Source: Odontesthes bonariensis
Lineage: Eukaryota; Chordata; Actinopteri; Atheriniformes; Atherinopsidae
Direction: 5' to 3'
NCBI RefSeq assembly: GCF_027942865.1
Contig: NC_134524.1
Location: 19,459,536-19,523,535 of the forward strand
Length of the DNA: 64,000 nucleotides
Within the stretch, counting starts at the first letter, position 1. Every line of letters begins with the position of its first letter. The position numbers were made by a program, and so were the translations under genes. Below are positions 1 through 11,860 of the stretch, in pieces. The notes under the pieces are model-generated. The model worked only from the letters and a program-made list of their open reading frames with translations. It was not told the origin of the DNA and did no database searches.

Positions 1-3
1 TCA

Positions 4-1792
<1,789 letters not shown>

Positions 1793-1935
1793 CTCTCTTC
1801 AGCTCCCTTGTCCCGCTTTGGAATAAAACAGGCGAGAGGCAACGTTTCGAGATGAATAATCGGGGATGAAACTTCTTTTTTTTCCAGCAACGTGTTTCTC
1901 TCCTAGAAGCCGGCTGAAAGATGGCGGGAGACACG
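1793..1935 (-). other. abce1: abce1 non-coding first exon (5' UTR), predicted
   Basis: On the minus strand the sequence GGGAGCTGAAGAG is followed by a consensus donor GTGAGT at 1792-1787. This is the expected partner for the acceptor at 247. The upstream limit is not visible in sequence; about 1935-2000 is a guess based on the GC-richer stretch and the divergent gene beyond. No transcript evidence is available to me. Confidence 0.45.
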
Positions 1936-2115
1936 CAGACAACTCGCGACCCGACACTGTTGACGTCATTAAAAAGCGACTTCGACAGTCAAAAGTGGGA
2001 GATTCGAAGTGGATGTGACAGCACAACAAAACGAAGTTAAAACTGTATTTGTTTCAGATAACCCCACACCAGATGTGTTGACACGGTACATTCGAGGCTT
2101 CTATTAACGCTTCTT
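1900..2115. promoter_or_regulatory. Bidirectional abce1/anapc10 promoter region
   Basis: abce1 (minus) and anapc10 (plus) are divergently arranged with 5' ends less than about 0.5 kb apart, and I see no TATA box at a sensible distance. A YY1-like motif AAGATGGCGG is present at 1918-1927, a type of site often found at start sites of housekeeping genes. A possible anapc10 non-coding exon donor (GTAAGT) is at 2115. The head-to-head arrangement of these two genes is known from other vertebrates. The exact start sites are inferred. Confidence 0.5.
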
Positions 2116-2561
2116 GTAAGTTGTGCTTTCATCCTCCCCTATAAAAACCTAAGCTTCAGGGGCTTTAACACTGTTAACTATGTGAAAATATTAGTTGCTA
2201 GCAGCTAGCTCTCGCTCCCCACCAAACACCATTAGGATGTTTGTTTAATTTTTGGTCGTATTTGGACATTTCCTGCGTTTAGACAAACATATGGTGTGCT
2301 GTTATTGAAACCCTAATCCTAATTCCATTTAAATAGTTAATGGAGTTCGCTGGTTCGACTATAAATATCAGCCTCAAAACTGGCAAGTAATGTATCTTCT
2401 AGCTGAATAGGATGCTAGTTGTGTCACTGATATGCCGAATTGTCCTCAGATACCCTCTCATTTTTCCGTTGTCGAAGAGCAGACTTTCTAAACGACTGTT
2501 TGAATGTAAATAAATGTAAAAATGTCTACAAAAAAACAACCATTGTCCCAATGGTTACAGA

Positions 2562-2676
2562 ATGGCCACCCCGAGCAAGACGCCGCCAGGTGCCGACCCG
2601 AAGCAGTTGGAGCGGACTGGGACGGTCCGGGAGATCGGCTCCCAGGCGGTGTGGTCCCTCTCCTCCTGTAAACCCG
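2562..2676 (+). CDS. anapc10: anapc10 coding exon 1
   Basis: Encodes residues 1-38 plus one base. The exon probably begins at 2561 after the acceptor GTTACAG and ends CCCG before donor GTAAAC. Confidence 0.93.
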
Positions 2677-5068
2677 GTAAACCTCTGAACTTAGAAATAA
2701 GCTCTGTATATGGTCTTGTGCAGAAGAAAGTGCCCCGGGACATAACAGTAAATCTGGAGAGAGAGAGTGTACTTTCTTATTCACATTGACTATTGATACA
2801 GCGTGATGAGTCGAGTGTGGTAACAACCACCCTGTGTGCAGGCTTTGGAGTGGATCAGCTCAGGGATGACAACCTGGAGACCTACTGGCAGTCGGATGGG
2901 TCTCAGCCTCACCTTGTCAACATACAGTTCAGGTAACATGAACTTCTTTCAGTGCAAGAATCTATGGAATCTAGAAAATATGTAACTTTTGGAAATTTGA
3001 TTATATTATTACCAGTTTGTCATGTGATTTAAAGCCAGGCTCTTGTGTTTTTATTGGCACATGATGCTCATTTTAATTCTTGTCATTTGCTGTTACGCTG
3101 CTCACGATATCTGTGTCATGTGTTGCGCTCCAGTGGAGATGCTCCTGTATCCCTGAGAGTTGATCATGTGTAATACAGTATCTGGTGTGCTGCGTTTAGG
3201 AGGAGGACGACGGTGAAGATGCTGTGCATTTATGCCGATTATAAGTCCGACGAGAGCTACACACCGAGTAAGATCTCCGTCAGAGTGGGAAACAACTTCC
3301 ACAATCTTCAAGAAATCCGGGTAACTCTAATAAATCTCTGAGCACGCTCTGAAAGTCGGCCGTCTACAGTTTTGGAACCTTTCAGAATCTCCTCCTTATG
3401 TTACCTTTTGTCTCTGCAGCAGCTTGAGATGGTGGAGCCCAGCGGATGGATTCACATCTCTCTCTTGAATCAGGTGAAATACTGACTGACGTTGTTCTTT
3501 TGACCGCTTGAATAACACAAAGGCAAAATACAGCCGTACCCCATCTACATTTCTGAGGCTATCGACACCATGCAGCAGACTGTTTGTGTTGTATTTTGGC
3601 TTTGTTTTTTACAAAGACAAGGAGTTGACTTCCTTAGTTTTCAAACCATTGTATATTAATTGTTTGACGAAATGCGCGTCGTATTTGTTTGTTTTCTTGT
3701 GGACGTCACGTGAAAAGCTGCATTTCTGCAAATGTTTCTGGATACACTGCAGAGCTCTTTTTTTTTTCTTGTGTATGAACCGTGAACTGTGCCAAACGGT
3801 TCATAAGATATTTCTCCAGGCTTTCTAAAAGTCTGTGAAAGATTTTCTTTGGACCGTGGCTGCTTTTTCCACTCGTTTTCCATCCATCTATCATACATTT
3901 TCAGAAAAATTTTCTTTTTCTTTTGTCTATTAAGCCACTCAACACTGACCTAAGAATCATTCAAGCATTTTAAAAGAATGCACCTAACTCGAAGGATGAA
4001 CTAGTGTTGTGGCAACACATAACGTACGACTTAGCAAAGAACCGATTTTAAATGTCATCTTTCCACACGTTGAGACCAGCAGCCTGATGCTAAGACATAA
4101 TTCCTTCCGATTTCTTTGGTTGCAAAGTTTGACAAATGTAAATGGAATTTTTTGCACCAACGAGGTGATTCCCAAAGAGCAATTAGCTGAAATCTTTGAA
4201 GTTTTTGTACTAGAAAAAAAAATAGCCATTCTTAGGGAAGGGAAAAAGGGAGAAATGGCTGAGGTGTGCCAAATGACACAAGAAGTGGACTGAAAATCAG
4301 TGGCAACAGGTCTGATGGAGGGATGAATCCTCCCCAGAGCCCGGACCTCAACATTATTGAAGCAGCGTGGGGTCATCTTTACACAGAACGGATAAGAAGG
4401 CAGCCAAATGTTTGGCAATACATAAAGAAATGAAGGGTGGCTCAAGAGTGTTGCACAGTATTGAATGTTTTGTGTCTGTTGGATGAAAATTGTGCAGTTG
4501 TGTCATTTAAAGTTTGACCTGTAGATGGCAGTGTTGTCTCACTGTAAGTCTTGCTGTAACCATGGCACAACAGGTGCCTTTGAGTTCCACTGTGGCTGAC
4601 TTCATGGTCAACAAGAACTCACGCTTTTCTACAGTTTCTTTTAGGCTCTTTTGCTGCCTTAAAGGTTGAAGTCGGGGAGCACAAAAATTCACGCAAAGTA
4701 TCACAAGTTTCATTATATTGAATACTCATTGGCCTTTACTATAAATCACAGACAGCTGTTTTAGATGGTGTGACGGACAGAGTGACTTGAGGGCCGCCGA
4801 ACACATCCACTGTGTGACATTTTAATGTGTTGTGACAAGCAACTGTAGTGAAAAGCCACTCAAACGTGCGTCTGCATGTGTCTTTCAGCGGACAAACGAT
4901 CCAATCAGCACCTTCATGATCCAGATCGCGGTGCTGGCCAACCACCAGAACGGCAGAGACACGCACATGCGGCAGATCAAAGTGTACACGCCAGTGGAGG
5001 AGAGCTCCATCGGCAAGTTCCCACGATGCACCACTGTCGATTTCATGATGTACCGCACGATCAGGTGA
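2562..5068 (+). CDS. anapc10: anapc10: anaphase-promoting complex subunit 10 (complete, 5 coding exons)
   Basis: ANAPC10/DOC1 is the DOC-domain subunit of the APC/C ubiquitin ligase. It helps CDC20/CDH1 capture D-box substrates in mitosis and G1. The coding exons are 2562-2676, 2842-2932, 3200-3320, 3420-3473 and 4889-5068; they total 561 nt, giving 186 aa plus stop, against 185 aa in human. All introns have GT/AG ends and compatible phases. The protein starts [20 protein letters not shown] and carries the galactose-binding-like DOC domain ([39 protein letters not shown]). It ends in Thr-Ile-Arg, keeping the C-terminal Ile-Arg tail that docks on TPR subunits such as CDC27. An acceptor (GTTACAG) directly before the ATG implies an upstream non-coding exon. 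The only variable part is around residues 110-119 at the exon 4/5 junction, one residue longer than human. Identification is certain. Confidence 0.96.
2842..2932 (+). CDS. anapc10: anapc10 coding exon 2
   Basis: Acceptor TGTGTGCAG and donor GTAACA. Encodes [19 protein letters not shown] and the first part of the DOC beta-sandwich (VNIQF). Confidence 0.94.
3200..3320 (+). CDS. anapc10: anapc10 coding exon 3
   Basis: Acceptor GCGTTTAG and donor GTAACT. Encodes [20 protein letters not shown] through NLQEIR; phase 0 at the end. Confidence 0.93.
3420..3473 (+). CDS. anapc10: anapc10 coding exon 4
   Basis: An 18-codon exon, [18 protein letters not shown], with acceptor TCTCTGCAG and donor GTGAAA. 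The last residues diverge from the mammalian sequence. Confidence 0.9.
4250..4445 (+). mobile_element. Tc1-like transposon remnant, internally deleted
   Basis: The sequence reads as a piece of a Tc1 transposase (tggactgaaaatcagtggca, then the start of a GATGAATC block). It jumps at about 4327 straight to the C-terminal block [16 protein letters not shown] and a following R-R-Q-P. In intact Tc1 elements these two blocks are several hundred bases apart, so the catalytic middle is deleted. A stop follows soon after. Confidence 0.75.
4518..4533 (+). promoter_or_regulatory. CTCF-like motif
   Basis: CCTGTAGATGGCAGTG fits the general CTCF core pattern (CC-x-x-x-AG-x-x-GGC-x-x-TG). This is a match by eye only; occupancy is unknown. 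Confidence 0.3.
4889..5068 (+). CDS. anapc10: anapc10 coding exon 5 (terminal)
   Basis: Acceptor TCTTTCAG. Encodes [20 protein letters not shown] through YRTIR and a TGA stop at 5066-5068. Keeps the Ile-Arg tail. Confidence 0.95.
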   Translation, partial: RTNDPISTFMIQIAVLANHQNGRDTHMRQIKVYTPVEESSIGKFPRCTTVDFMMYRTIR

Positions 5069-5178
5069 TCGGACTGACACGTGACCTGGGAAGTTTGGGA
5101 GTTGCAAATAGGATGAGACACGACACAGATCCGGAACTACGGCTCATTGAAAACTGTGACGTGACGCAGACGGACTGA

Positions 5179-5202
5179 ATCGATCGATCGATCGATCGAT
5201 CG
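5179..5202. repeat. (ATCG)6 microsatellite
   Basis: A perfect tetranucleotide tract, self-complementary, 110 bp after the anapc10 stop codon and therefore probably in its 3' UTR. Confidence 0.95.
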
Positions 5203-5639
5203 CACGCTGGTTACCAACCAGATAGAATTCAGTTCTGATGTTTTCATTTAAGATGCCAACACTGAAAATTTAAGGTTACGGAATACGGGAGTTTGCTTTG
5301 ACATTTAAAGAACAACAACCCAACGTTTACTCACTGACCGCTCAGTAAGCACACGGTGGCTTGTCGTGAACTTGGTCCTAAACTTAGATTTTCTTTGTAA
5401 ACCTTCAACTTTTGTGCCAACACTTCTCCTGGATTTGTTACGCAACACTGAATTAAATGTTTCAGTCGCAGAACGTGACTTGTGTTACTGTGTGAAGCAG
5501 GAAATGAAGTTTAATTCGCTTGTTGCAGTAATAATTTCTTCCCTCAGCTGTTAGCTACGTGTACGCTTAATCTTAAACAACAGAGCTGGTTTGGTTCTCG
5601 TTTGCTCTCTCAGAGCTGACCGACGGAAGCGACCCCAGA

Positions 5640-5760
5640 TCATAACGTCTTGCACAGGTTTGTACAGTAAGTAGCAGGCATGATGGGGGAAGCAGTTCAT
5701 CCGCCGCTCCTCTTACCCCGATGCACCATCAGTCTGGAACAAGTCGCCAGGTGATGGTGT
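5640..5760 (-). mobile_element. Tc1-like transposon remnant
   Basis: The stretch contains ggtttgtacagtaagtagca, then gcatgatggg, followed by ctcctcttaccccgatgc and a gtctggaac block. This order of blocks is characteristic of one teleost Tc1 family. The reading frame is destroyed. Confidence 0.55.
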
Positions 5761-6074
5761 GTGTGCATCAAGAATCAATGTATATATTTGCTGACGTGAC
5801 GATTTTTAAGCAGCGTTTCTACATGATATAAAGCTGTAAAAGCAGATCTGGGTAATTCTGAAATGATGTCATGTCATAGTTTGTCCTGCAGGGCAGCTCT
5901 GACGCCATTGTTGACAACTCTTGAGTGGAGCACATGCAGCAGAGGACACGTCACAGTGGTGCAGAGTCAGGTGGTACATTTCCCTTTTCAAGATAAATCT
6001 ATCATACTAGGTTTACAGACGGGCCCGATCTACATGTTCAAATAGGAACTTCTTTACGATCTTACCATCTGCAT

Positions 6075-6310
6075 GGAGCTTTAACCTTCGTTTTGCGGAT
6101 AGAGTGAGCTGTGTTCACAGCCTTTGATTTCTGGAGGTGTTCCCATGCAGTGATTTCCATGACTTGAATCATGCCGGTTTTAATGCAAGTGCTGCCTGAG
6201 GGCCGGGACATTATTCTGAAATTACTCCACAAGTTGTGGACACAGTTTTTAGCAGATTTTGCAGAATCTGCGCCCATCTTTACTTGTAAGAGACTCTTGC
6301 TTTTCTGAGC
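6075..6310. mobile_element. Decayed DNA-transposon fragment
   Basis: The blocks tccatgacttgaatcatgcc, gctgcctgagggcc and tttgcagaatctgcgccatc-like sequence followed by gagactcttgc resemble a common fish non-autonomous DNA transposon. The end at 37960-38093 looks like the same family. No terminal inverted repeats are intact here. Confidence 0.45.
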
Positions 6311-8179
6311 TCAACAGCTCAGTGTAATGGCTCATCACCATGAGGGCGTGGACAGATCATTTCAGCCTTTTTCTTCAGGGCCTGATTCAGAATAAAACAA
6401 GTGGACTTTATGCTTGTTGGAAAGCTTAAAGCCGACCTAAAGGCCTCCGTGTTCGTTTCACACTTTGCGCATGAAGCACAAGAATGTTAAAAGTGACATT
6501 AATTGGGGAGCTGATCTCCCACTTCTGAGGGACACAAACACAGCAGAAAGTAGGGACTATTTTACAGAATCAACACTGCTCTGTTGAGGAATTACAGCTT
6601 GCAATTAAGAGCATAAACTCATGAAGGAAATGTGTATTGATGTCACCAGTCAAGTGACAGGTGGGTTCATTTTGTCAGTGACTTCTGTGGGCTCAGATTT
6701 TCCTCTTGCACCCAGAGACGCCGCCTCCTGCTGGGCATCAGACAAAACTGCAGGTTTAAGGCACCCGTCCTGTTAACGCCTCATCAACCTGATGGAGGCA
6801 CAGCTCTAAACCAGGAAGTTGGACTAGTTCTTTCCATTCCAGCACAAGGTGATTGTGACCTGTTTATAGACGGGTCCATTTATTTATTTTTTTGTTTGGT
6901 TCCCGTTTATCAGCGAGGTCAAGAGCTGCTACAGTGTTGGATCCTGAGTTGAATCATGACTCGAATGCAGGATCAACTGTATTCAAAGACTTATGTGATT
7001 AAAAAACATTTGTTTGTAATTTTATGTGACTTAATCTCATGTGAATCCCGATCAGTTTATGCTGTTGAACCTGGTTCCGTGTGGTGTTGACCTGGGAGGT
7101 TATTTTGCGTTCGGTTTCGTAGAATAAGGCAGAACTGAGAGAGTTAAAGGGCTGCGTGAGGGCCGATTTTGCTTCAGGTTGGGATTAGATTCACAGCAGT
7201 CTAAGTTGGTAAAGAGATGCATTATGTCAGTGAAGGTCCTCACAAGTGTAGGAGCCACGGCTCTGTGTGCGCGTGGACTATTAATGTAATTGCTGTGGGC
7301 ACTGTGCGGTATGAGGCACACAAACATCGGGCTGCTTTCATCTCGCTAAAAGCACAAACGCAAACCCTCCCTCTTTTTATGGGCACAGCAGAGAGGACAA
7401 AAACATAAAGAAATAACAGGAACACAACAGGGCGATGACGTTCAGCACAGAGAGGCTCGGCTCACACAGCTGGATGTGCTGCATTTAGTTGCACTGTCGG
7501 ATTGTGCAGGAGCTCGTGTTGTTTTTCCATCTGTAGGGTCCGACGGTGCATTTGTGTGAGAGGAAGGAACGGTGCAACGCTACAGGCTGAACATACATAA
7601 TCAATCAGCCCTCGGTGTGGAGTAAAAAGAAATGAAATATGGGTTACAAACGCACACCAGGCAGTTATGAGTATCTGTGGGGGTGCAGGCTGCTTTGGGT
7701 GTGTACAGGACTGAAGTAAAATGGAGAAAAAGCTCTGAGCTGGAGCAGCAGGCAGTGAAGCACCACATTATGCATTTTTCTAGGAGTATGGACCTTAGGG
7801 GGTTCTTTTGCAAATGTGTTACTCATGTTATAGGAGGATTGCCTGCCTTTTGAGACAAAAAAAAAAATCCCATAGTATAAATCAATACATTTAAGGTTGA
7901 GACTGGATTAAAGTCAGGGAGAGTCTGCTGGAAATTGATGTAAGTAAATCTAATTGTCTCCGAAATGATGCTAGGAAATAAGGACTATACGTCAGCGGTG
8001 AGTATATAGGCCACTGTGGACCAACTCATGTCCTCCAATTAAAATATTACCAGTGCTAAGCTACCTCTTTCTTCATGTTTTGTCTTTTTGTAATCTTTCA
8101 TAGTAGTCCCGAGCAGCAGCTCTCCAGGGTCCTGAAAGGAGAAAACACCACATTTGGCAAAGAAATATAGATGCACATT

Positions 8180-8193
8180 TTTATTGATTTATT
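8180..8193 (-). other. Candidate poly(A) signals of the TRIM gene
   Basis: Two AATAAA hexamers on the minus strand (8185-8180 and 8193-8188), about 0.95 kb after the TRIM stop codon. They would end a 3' UTR of about 1 kb covering 8160-9143, a stretch with no coding content. Inferred from the hexamers alone. Confidence 0.45.
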
Positions 8194-9143
8194 TTTTAAC
8201 TGCTCAAGACAATAGGCAAAATAAAACACATAGAACATGGGAAGTACTTCCCAGATGTAGTGTATTTCGTAAAGTCAAATGTTTGAATTCAACAATGAAC
8301 TTTGCAGAAAAGAGGAGTGATGCATCTCTCTCAGTTTGAAGAAAGGAGGAAGCAAAGCCGTAAAGATTTCAGCTGAAATAATTAGTATGATGTATTCGCA
8401 GAAACAACTTGATCTGGTCTCGTTCTGAACAGATATCTGCATAACTTGTGGAGATATTTACAAAAAAGAAAAATAAACAAAAAAAAAAAGCAGTTTAATA
8501 AAAAAACAAAACACAAATCAGTGATTAAAGTTTAGTTTTAATGTACGGCTGTAGTATTTATCTGACAAGATCTACAATAATTACAGTTATAACTAAATAT
8601 ACCTTCATTTTATTTAGTTACAAATACAGACTGATTTTTAAATCGAACACATACATAGAAATTCACTCAGTAAATGCAGAGCATTAGATTACAGGCATGA
8701 GCAAAAAGTGTGAGGCTGTCGGCTATATGAGACATTTGCCATAAATGATGCAGCCAGAGTACAAACTGGATGCTGCTGAAGACCAATCGCTCTTTAGCTC
8801 TGAAATGTCCAACTATTCATTTCAAAGTGTAACTCATTTAGATTTGTTTTTACAGTCACATATAAATCAAATATTTGCATTGCTAATAGCAGCGGAGAGA
8901 GGAAATAAAATCCAAATCTTTTTTTTTTTTTAATGGTTATAGTTGAATCCATATAAAGCTGATTCCAGCAGGGGGAAGCATAACAGCTGAGAAGTCAATG
9001 GTTTCTACTCAGCCCCTGCAGCTATGAGACGCCTTCCAGGTTTGGATTCAAACATTTATCAGCCCCTACTTCCCCAAAATGAATCCATTTCATGTTATAT
9101 CGCCTTGTCTGCATCATTTTGAACAAAAAGAACATTAGTGGTT

Positions 9144-10841
9144 TCAGTCTGTCGGTTGGATGAGCTCAGCAGTGTCTCCTCCACCGGGATAGGAGAATAA
9201 GTAGTGAAAAAACTGCAACCCAGCGTGGAGCGGCTGGGTGAATGTGGTCTGGACTCTGTGGAGGAGAGTCATGGTGTCAGACACGCTGTAGAAGGACAGA
9301 ACACCCGCTCTGTGGTCCAGGTACACTCCTACTCTGGAGGACAGAGGGCCTGAGACTGGAGTTTGGACTTTGCTATAACGCAGCATATAACTCTTTGTGT
9401 CACAACGTAAAGACCAAGATTTGTCATTGAATCCAAAGGCACATTCATATGACTTCCCTTCTCTGCTGATATTCTTGTATGCAATAGCTATTTCAAGTCC
9501 CCTCCCTCTCCACTCCACCTCCCAGTAACAGCGTCCAGTCAGACTCTCTCTACTCAGGACCTGCCACCATGCAGTGAATCTGTCTGGATGACTCGAATAA
9601 GACTGTTGTTGTTTCATTAATGTTGCTTTTCTGTTCTCCTCAGATAATAGCAGATACATGTATGCTGTGTTTGGATCCAGTGTGATTTCTCGTGAATATT
9701 TTAGGAAGTCAGCTCTGGTCTTTGGTTCTGGTTCTGGCAGTAAAACATCCACTTCGGACACTGCCAGTGAGACGTTTGTCCACTGCTCTCTCAGAATGTC
9801 CTGCAGTTTATCTCTGGTCTCTGACACAGCTGCTGTCACATCCTCAAAGTACCTCAGAGGACGAGCTTTGATGCTGGATGAGTGTGTAGACTCACTGAGT
9901 GCAGACAGTGAGGGGTAGCTGTGTAGAAACTGGCTGTGATCCTCTGTGTGTGAGAGCTGCTCCAGCTCGGTGTCTTTCCTCTTCAGCTCAGAGATCTCCT
10001 GCTTCAGCTTCCCCTGAAGCTCTCTGACTCGACTCACTTCAGCTTCCTGCTGGGATCTGAGCTGCTGCTTCACATCAGAGCTTCTTTTCTGGATGAGACG
10101 GATCAGCTCACTGAAGATCTTCTCACTGTCCTCCACTGCTTTATCAGCAGAGCCGTCGATGGCCTCCACCTCCTGTTGGAGCAGCTTCACATCGTGCTCT
10201 CGGTCCTGGATTCTCTGCTGGATTTGTTGTCGAGTCCCCTCGAGCTCCTTCTGCTTCTCAGTCCTTTCTGCTTCTGCTGGGACTGTTTCGTGGCCTTTAT
10301 GTTCATCCATTAAGCAGAGATAACAGATAATCTGCTGATCAGTACGACAGAAAATCTTCATCACCTCATCGTGACGAGAGCAGACGTTCTCCTGGAGCTT
10401 CTCAGAGGGGTCGACCAGCTTGTGTTTCTTTAGTTGAGCTACATCATAGTGAGGTTGGAGGTGTTTCTCACAGTAAGAAACCAAACATACCAGACAGGAC
10501 TTGATGGCTTTCAGCTTCCTCCCAGTGCAGACATCACAGGCCACATCTTCAGGTCCAGCATAGCAGTGATCAGCTGGAGCAGCTTGGAGTCCAGTCTTCT
10601 TCATCTTCTCTACCAAGGCTGCTAACATGGTGTTTTTCACCAGGAGAGGCCTTGTTTTGAAGGTCTTCCGACACTGAGGGCAACTGTGGATTCCTTTCTT
10701 GTCCTCTTCATCCCAGTGGGTTTTAACACAGTTCATGCAGTAGCTGTGTCCACAGGGAACAGTCACCGGATCCTTCAGAAGATCCACACAGATCGAACAA
10801 GAGAAAGTTTCTCGGTCCAGCTGAACTCCTCTCTGCGCCAT
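9144..10841 (-). CDS. TRIM16/TRIM25-like E3 ubiquitin ligase (complete, single coding exon)
   Basis: A 565 aa tripartite-motif protein. A C3HC4 RING starts at residue 15 (CSICVDLL, CGHSYCMNC, CPQC). B-boxes follow (CDVC...; then VCSRHDEVMKIFCRTDQQ with His/Cys ligands). A long glutamine- and glutamate-rich coiled coil spans roughly residues 190-300. A C-terminal PRY-SPRY domain spans about 370-560 (LDPNTAY, GRCYWEVEWRG, FGFNDKSWSL, VGVYLDHRAGVLSFYSV). TRIMs of this class act as RING ubiquitin or ISG15 ligases, often antiviral in fish; the substrate cannot be read from sequence. I start at the ATG at 10841 (MAQRGVQLDRETF). The frame stays open 12 codons further upstream but without an ATG, and GTTACAG just upstream may be a 5' UTR acceptor. 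The gene has no frameshift, so it appears functional. Which of the many fish paralogues this is cannot be decided here. Confidence 0.92.
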   Translation of the reverse strand: MAQRGVQLDRETFSCSICVDLLKDPVTVPCGHSYCMNCVKTHWDEEDKKGIHSCPQCRKTFKTRPLLVKNTMLAALVEKMKKTGLQAAPADHCYAGPEDVACDVCTGRKLKAIKSCLVCLVSYCEKHLQPHYDVAQLKKHKLVDPSEKLQENVCSRHDEVMKIFCRTDQQIICYLCLMDEHKGHETVPAEAERTEKQKELEGTRQQIQQRIQDREHDVKLLQQEVEAIDGSADKAVEDSEKIFSELIRLIQKRSSDVKQQLRSQQEAEVSRVRELQGKLKQEISELKRKDTELEQLSHTEDHSQFLHSYPSLSALSESTHSSSIKARPLRYFEDVTAAVSETRDKLQDILREQWTNVSLAVSEVDVLLPEPEPKTRADFLKYSREITLDPNTAYMYLLLSEENRKATLMKQQQSYSSHPDRFTAWWQVLSRESLTGRCYWEVEWRGRGLEIAIAYKNISREGKSYECAFGFNDKSWSLRCDTKSYMLRYSKVQTPVSGPLSSRVGVYLDHRAGVLSFYSVSDTMTLLHRVQTTFTQPLHAGLQFFHYLFSYPGGGDTAELIQPTD

Positions 10842-11564
10842 TTCACTTCTCTGTAACAATGACTGTGTGAGTTTCAATTCCTCTTACCTGAAACTAGATC
10901 TGGTCTAAACAGATCAGGTTTCAGAATGACGTGTGAATGAGGCGTGTCCTCTCTATTATGTTTGGTCACACCCAGCTTGTAGATATGTTGTTGTCTCGTT
11001 TGTCTCCATGATTTAGTTGCGTTGTACTGCCGTTACGCGCAAGTTTTCTTGTCCGAGTTTTCCCTCTCATAAGCGACTTGCCAGCCAAGGCTAAAGAGCA
11101 TCCCCTACCCTGGCTTGTAGATATGAAGGGGAGGGAATGAAATGATATGTGGACAGGATGGATATCTCTGTGTTTCATAGCAGGAAGGAGGAGGGACAGT
11201 TAGATATTGGGTAGTTCCAGGAAAAGGAGTGGTTTGAAGCAGACACTACGTGTTTAACTTATTTTTTGCACAATAAAAATTTCGGTCTCGACATCTCTAG
11301 GTTTATAGATGTATCCTGAGCTTTTATGATGAACTTTTGTGTTCTCTTGAATGTTTACACCATCAAAGTATAGCTGCTTTTATTACAAACATTAAGCTCA
11401 TGTCTGAGGTCTGAATATCAACTGGGCTCCTGGGGTTTGACATCTTTAAACTGTGCCAAAAGCTGTGATCGCATTCGGTTGTATATTTCATAATAAGTAC
11501 ATAAGTTTCTTTATTTTATTTCCTTGTTGGTAAACTATATTTAGGGGGGCTTTTCCAGCTGTGA

Positions 11565-11622
11565 TTTGGCGAGAGGCAAGATACACCCTGGATAGGTCGC
11601 CAGTCCATCACAGGGCATGCTA
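11565..11622. repeat. Fragment of a common teleost interspersed repeat
   Basis: Contains acaccctggataggtcgcca followed by gtccatcacagggc, a phrase widespread in fish genomes. The element class is not determined. Confidence 0.5.
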
Positions 11623-11642
11623 TAAATTATAGGATAGTTATA

Positions 11643-11860
11643 CCACTTCCTAGTTTTCTTTTTTTTGGGCTTTTTATGCCTATATTAGATAGGACAGTGT
11701 AGACAAATAGGAAGCAGAGAGAGGGGGAACAACATGCAGCAAAGGGCCGTCCAATGCGGGACTCGAACCGGGGCCAGCTGCAGCGAGGACTATAGCCTCG
11801 TGTACATGGGGTGCCTGCTGTACCCACTACGCCACAGACCATCCCCACTTCCTAGTTTTC
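11643..11860 (-). mobile_element. tRNA-derived SINE with 16-bp target-site duplication
   Basis: On the minus strand a tRNA-like head carries a perfect A box TGGCGTAGTGG (11834-11824) and a perfect B box GGTTCGAGTCC (11769-11759), 55 bp apart. A tRNA-unrelated body follows, ending in an A-rich tail (T-rich on the plus strand at 11659-11667). Both sides carry the same 16 bp, ccacttcctagttttc (11643-11658 and 11845-11860). This is the target-site duplication, so the insertion is complete and fairly young. The element body is 11659-11844. It is not a functional tRNA gene because the body does not fold back to an acceptor stem. Confidence 0.88.

Larger units (their letters stand above)
3474..4888 (+). 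other. anapc10: anapc10 last intron
   Basis: This 1.4 kb intron contains an internally deleted Tc1-like copy (about 4250-4445) and a CTCF-like motif (4518-4533), described separately. No exon-like coding segment is seen. Confidence 0.8.
5069..8159. other. Intergenic: anapc10 3' UTR/flank and decayed repeats
   Basis: No protein-coding signal after the anapc10 stop. The start must contain the anapc10 3' UTR, but I cannot place its poly(A) site with confidence. The stretch holds an (ATCG)n tract, a Tc1 remnant (5640-5760) and a remnant of another DNA transposon (6075-6310). From 6.4 to 8.1 kb I see nothing recognisable. Confidence 0.6.

Noticed and set aside
3984..4445. 153-codon minus-strand frame
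   Set aside because: Partly the reverse of a Tc1 remnant that is coding on the plus strand; the rest is anapc10 intron.
10842..10877. 12-codon N-terminal extension of the TRIM protein
   Set aside because: The frame is open but contains no ATG; it begins at TTG. The ATG at 10841 gives the usual start of this family.
11759..11834. tRNA gene (A and B boxes perfect)
   Set aside because: No complementary acceptor stem or anticodon arm of normal form. The poly(A)-type tail and target-site duplication identify a SINE.
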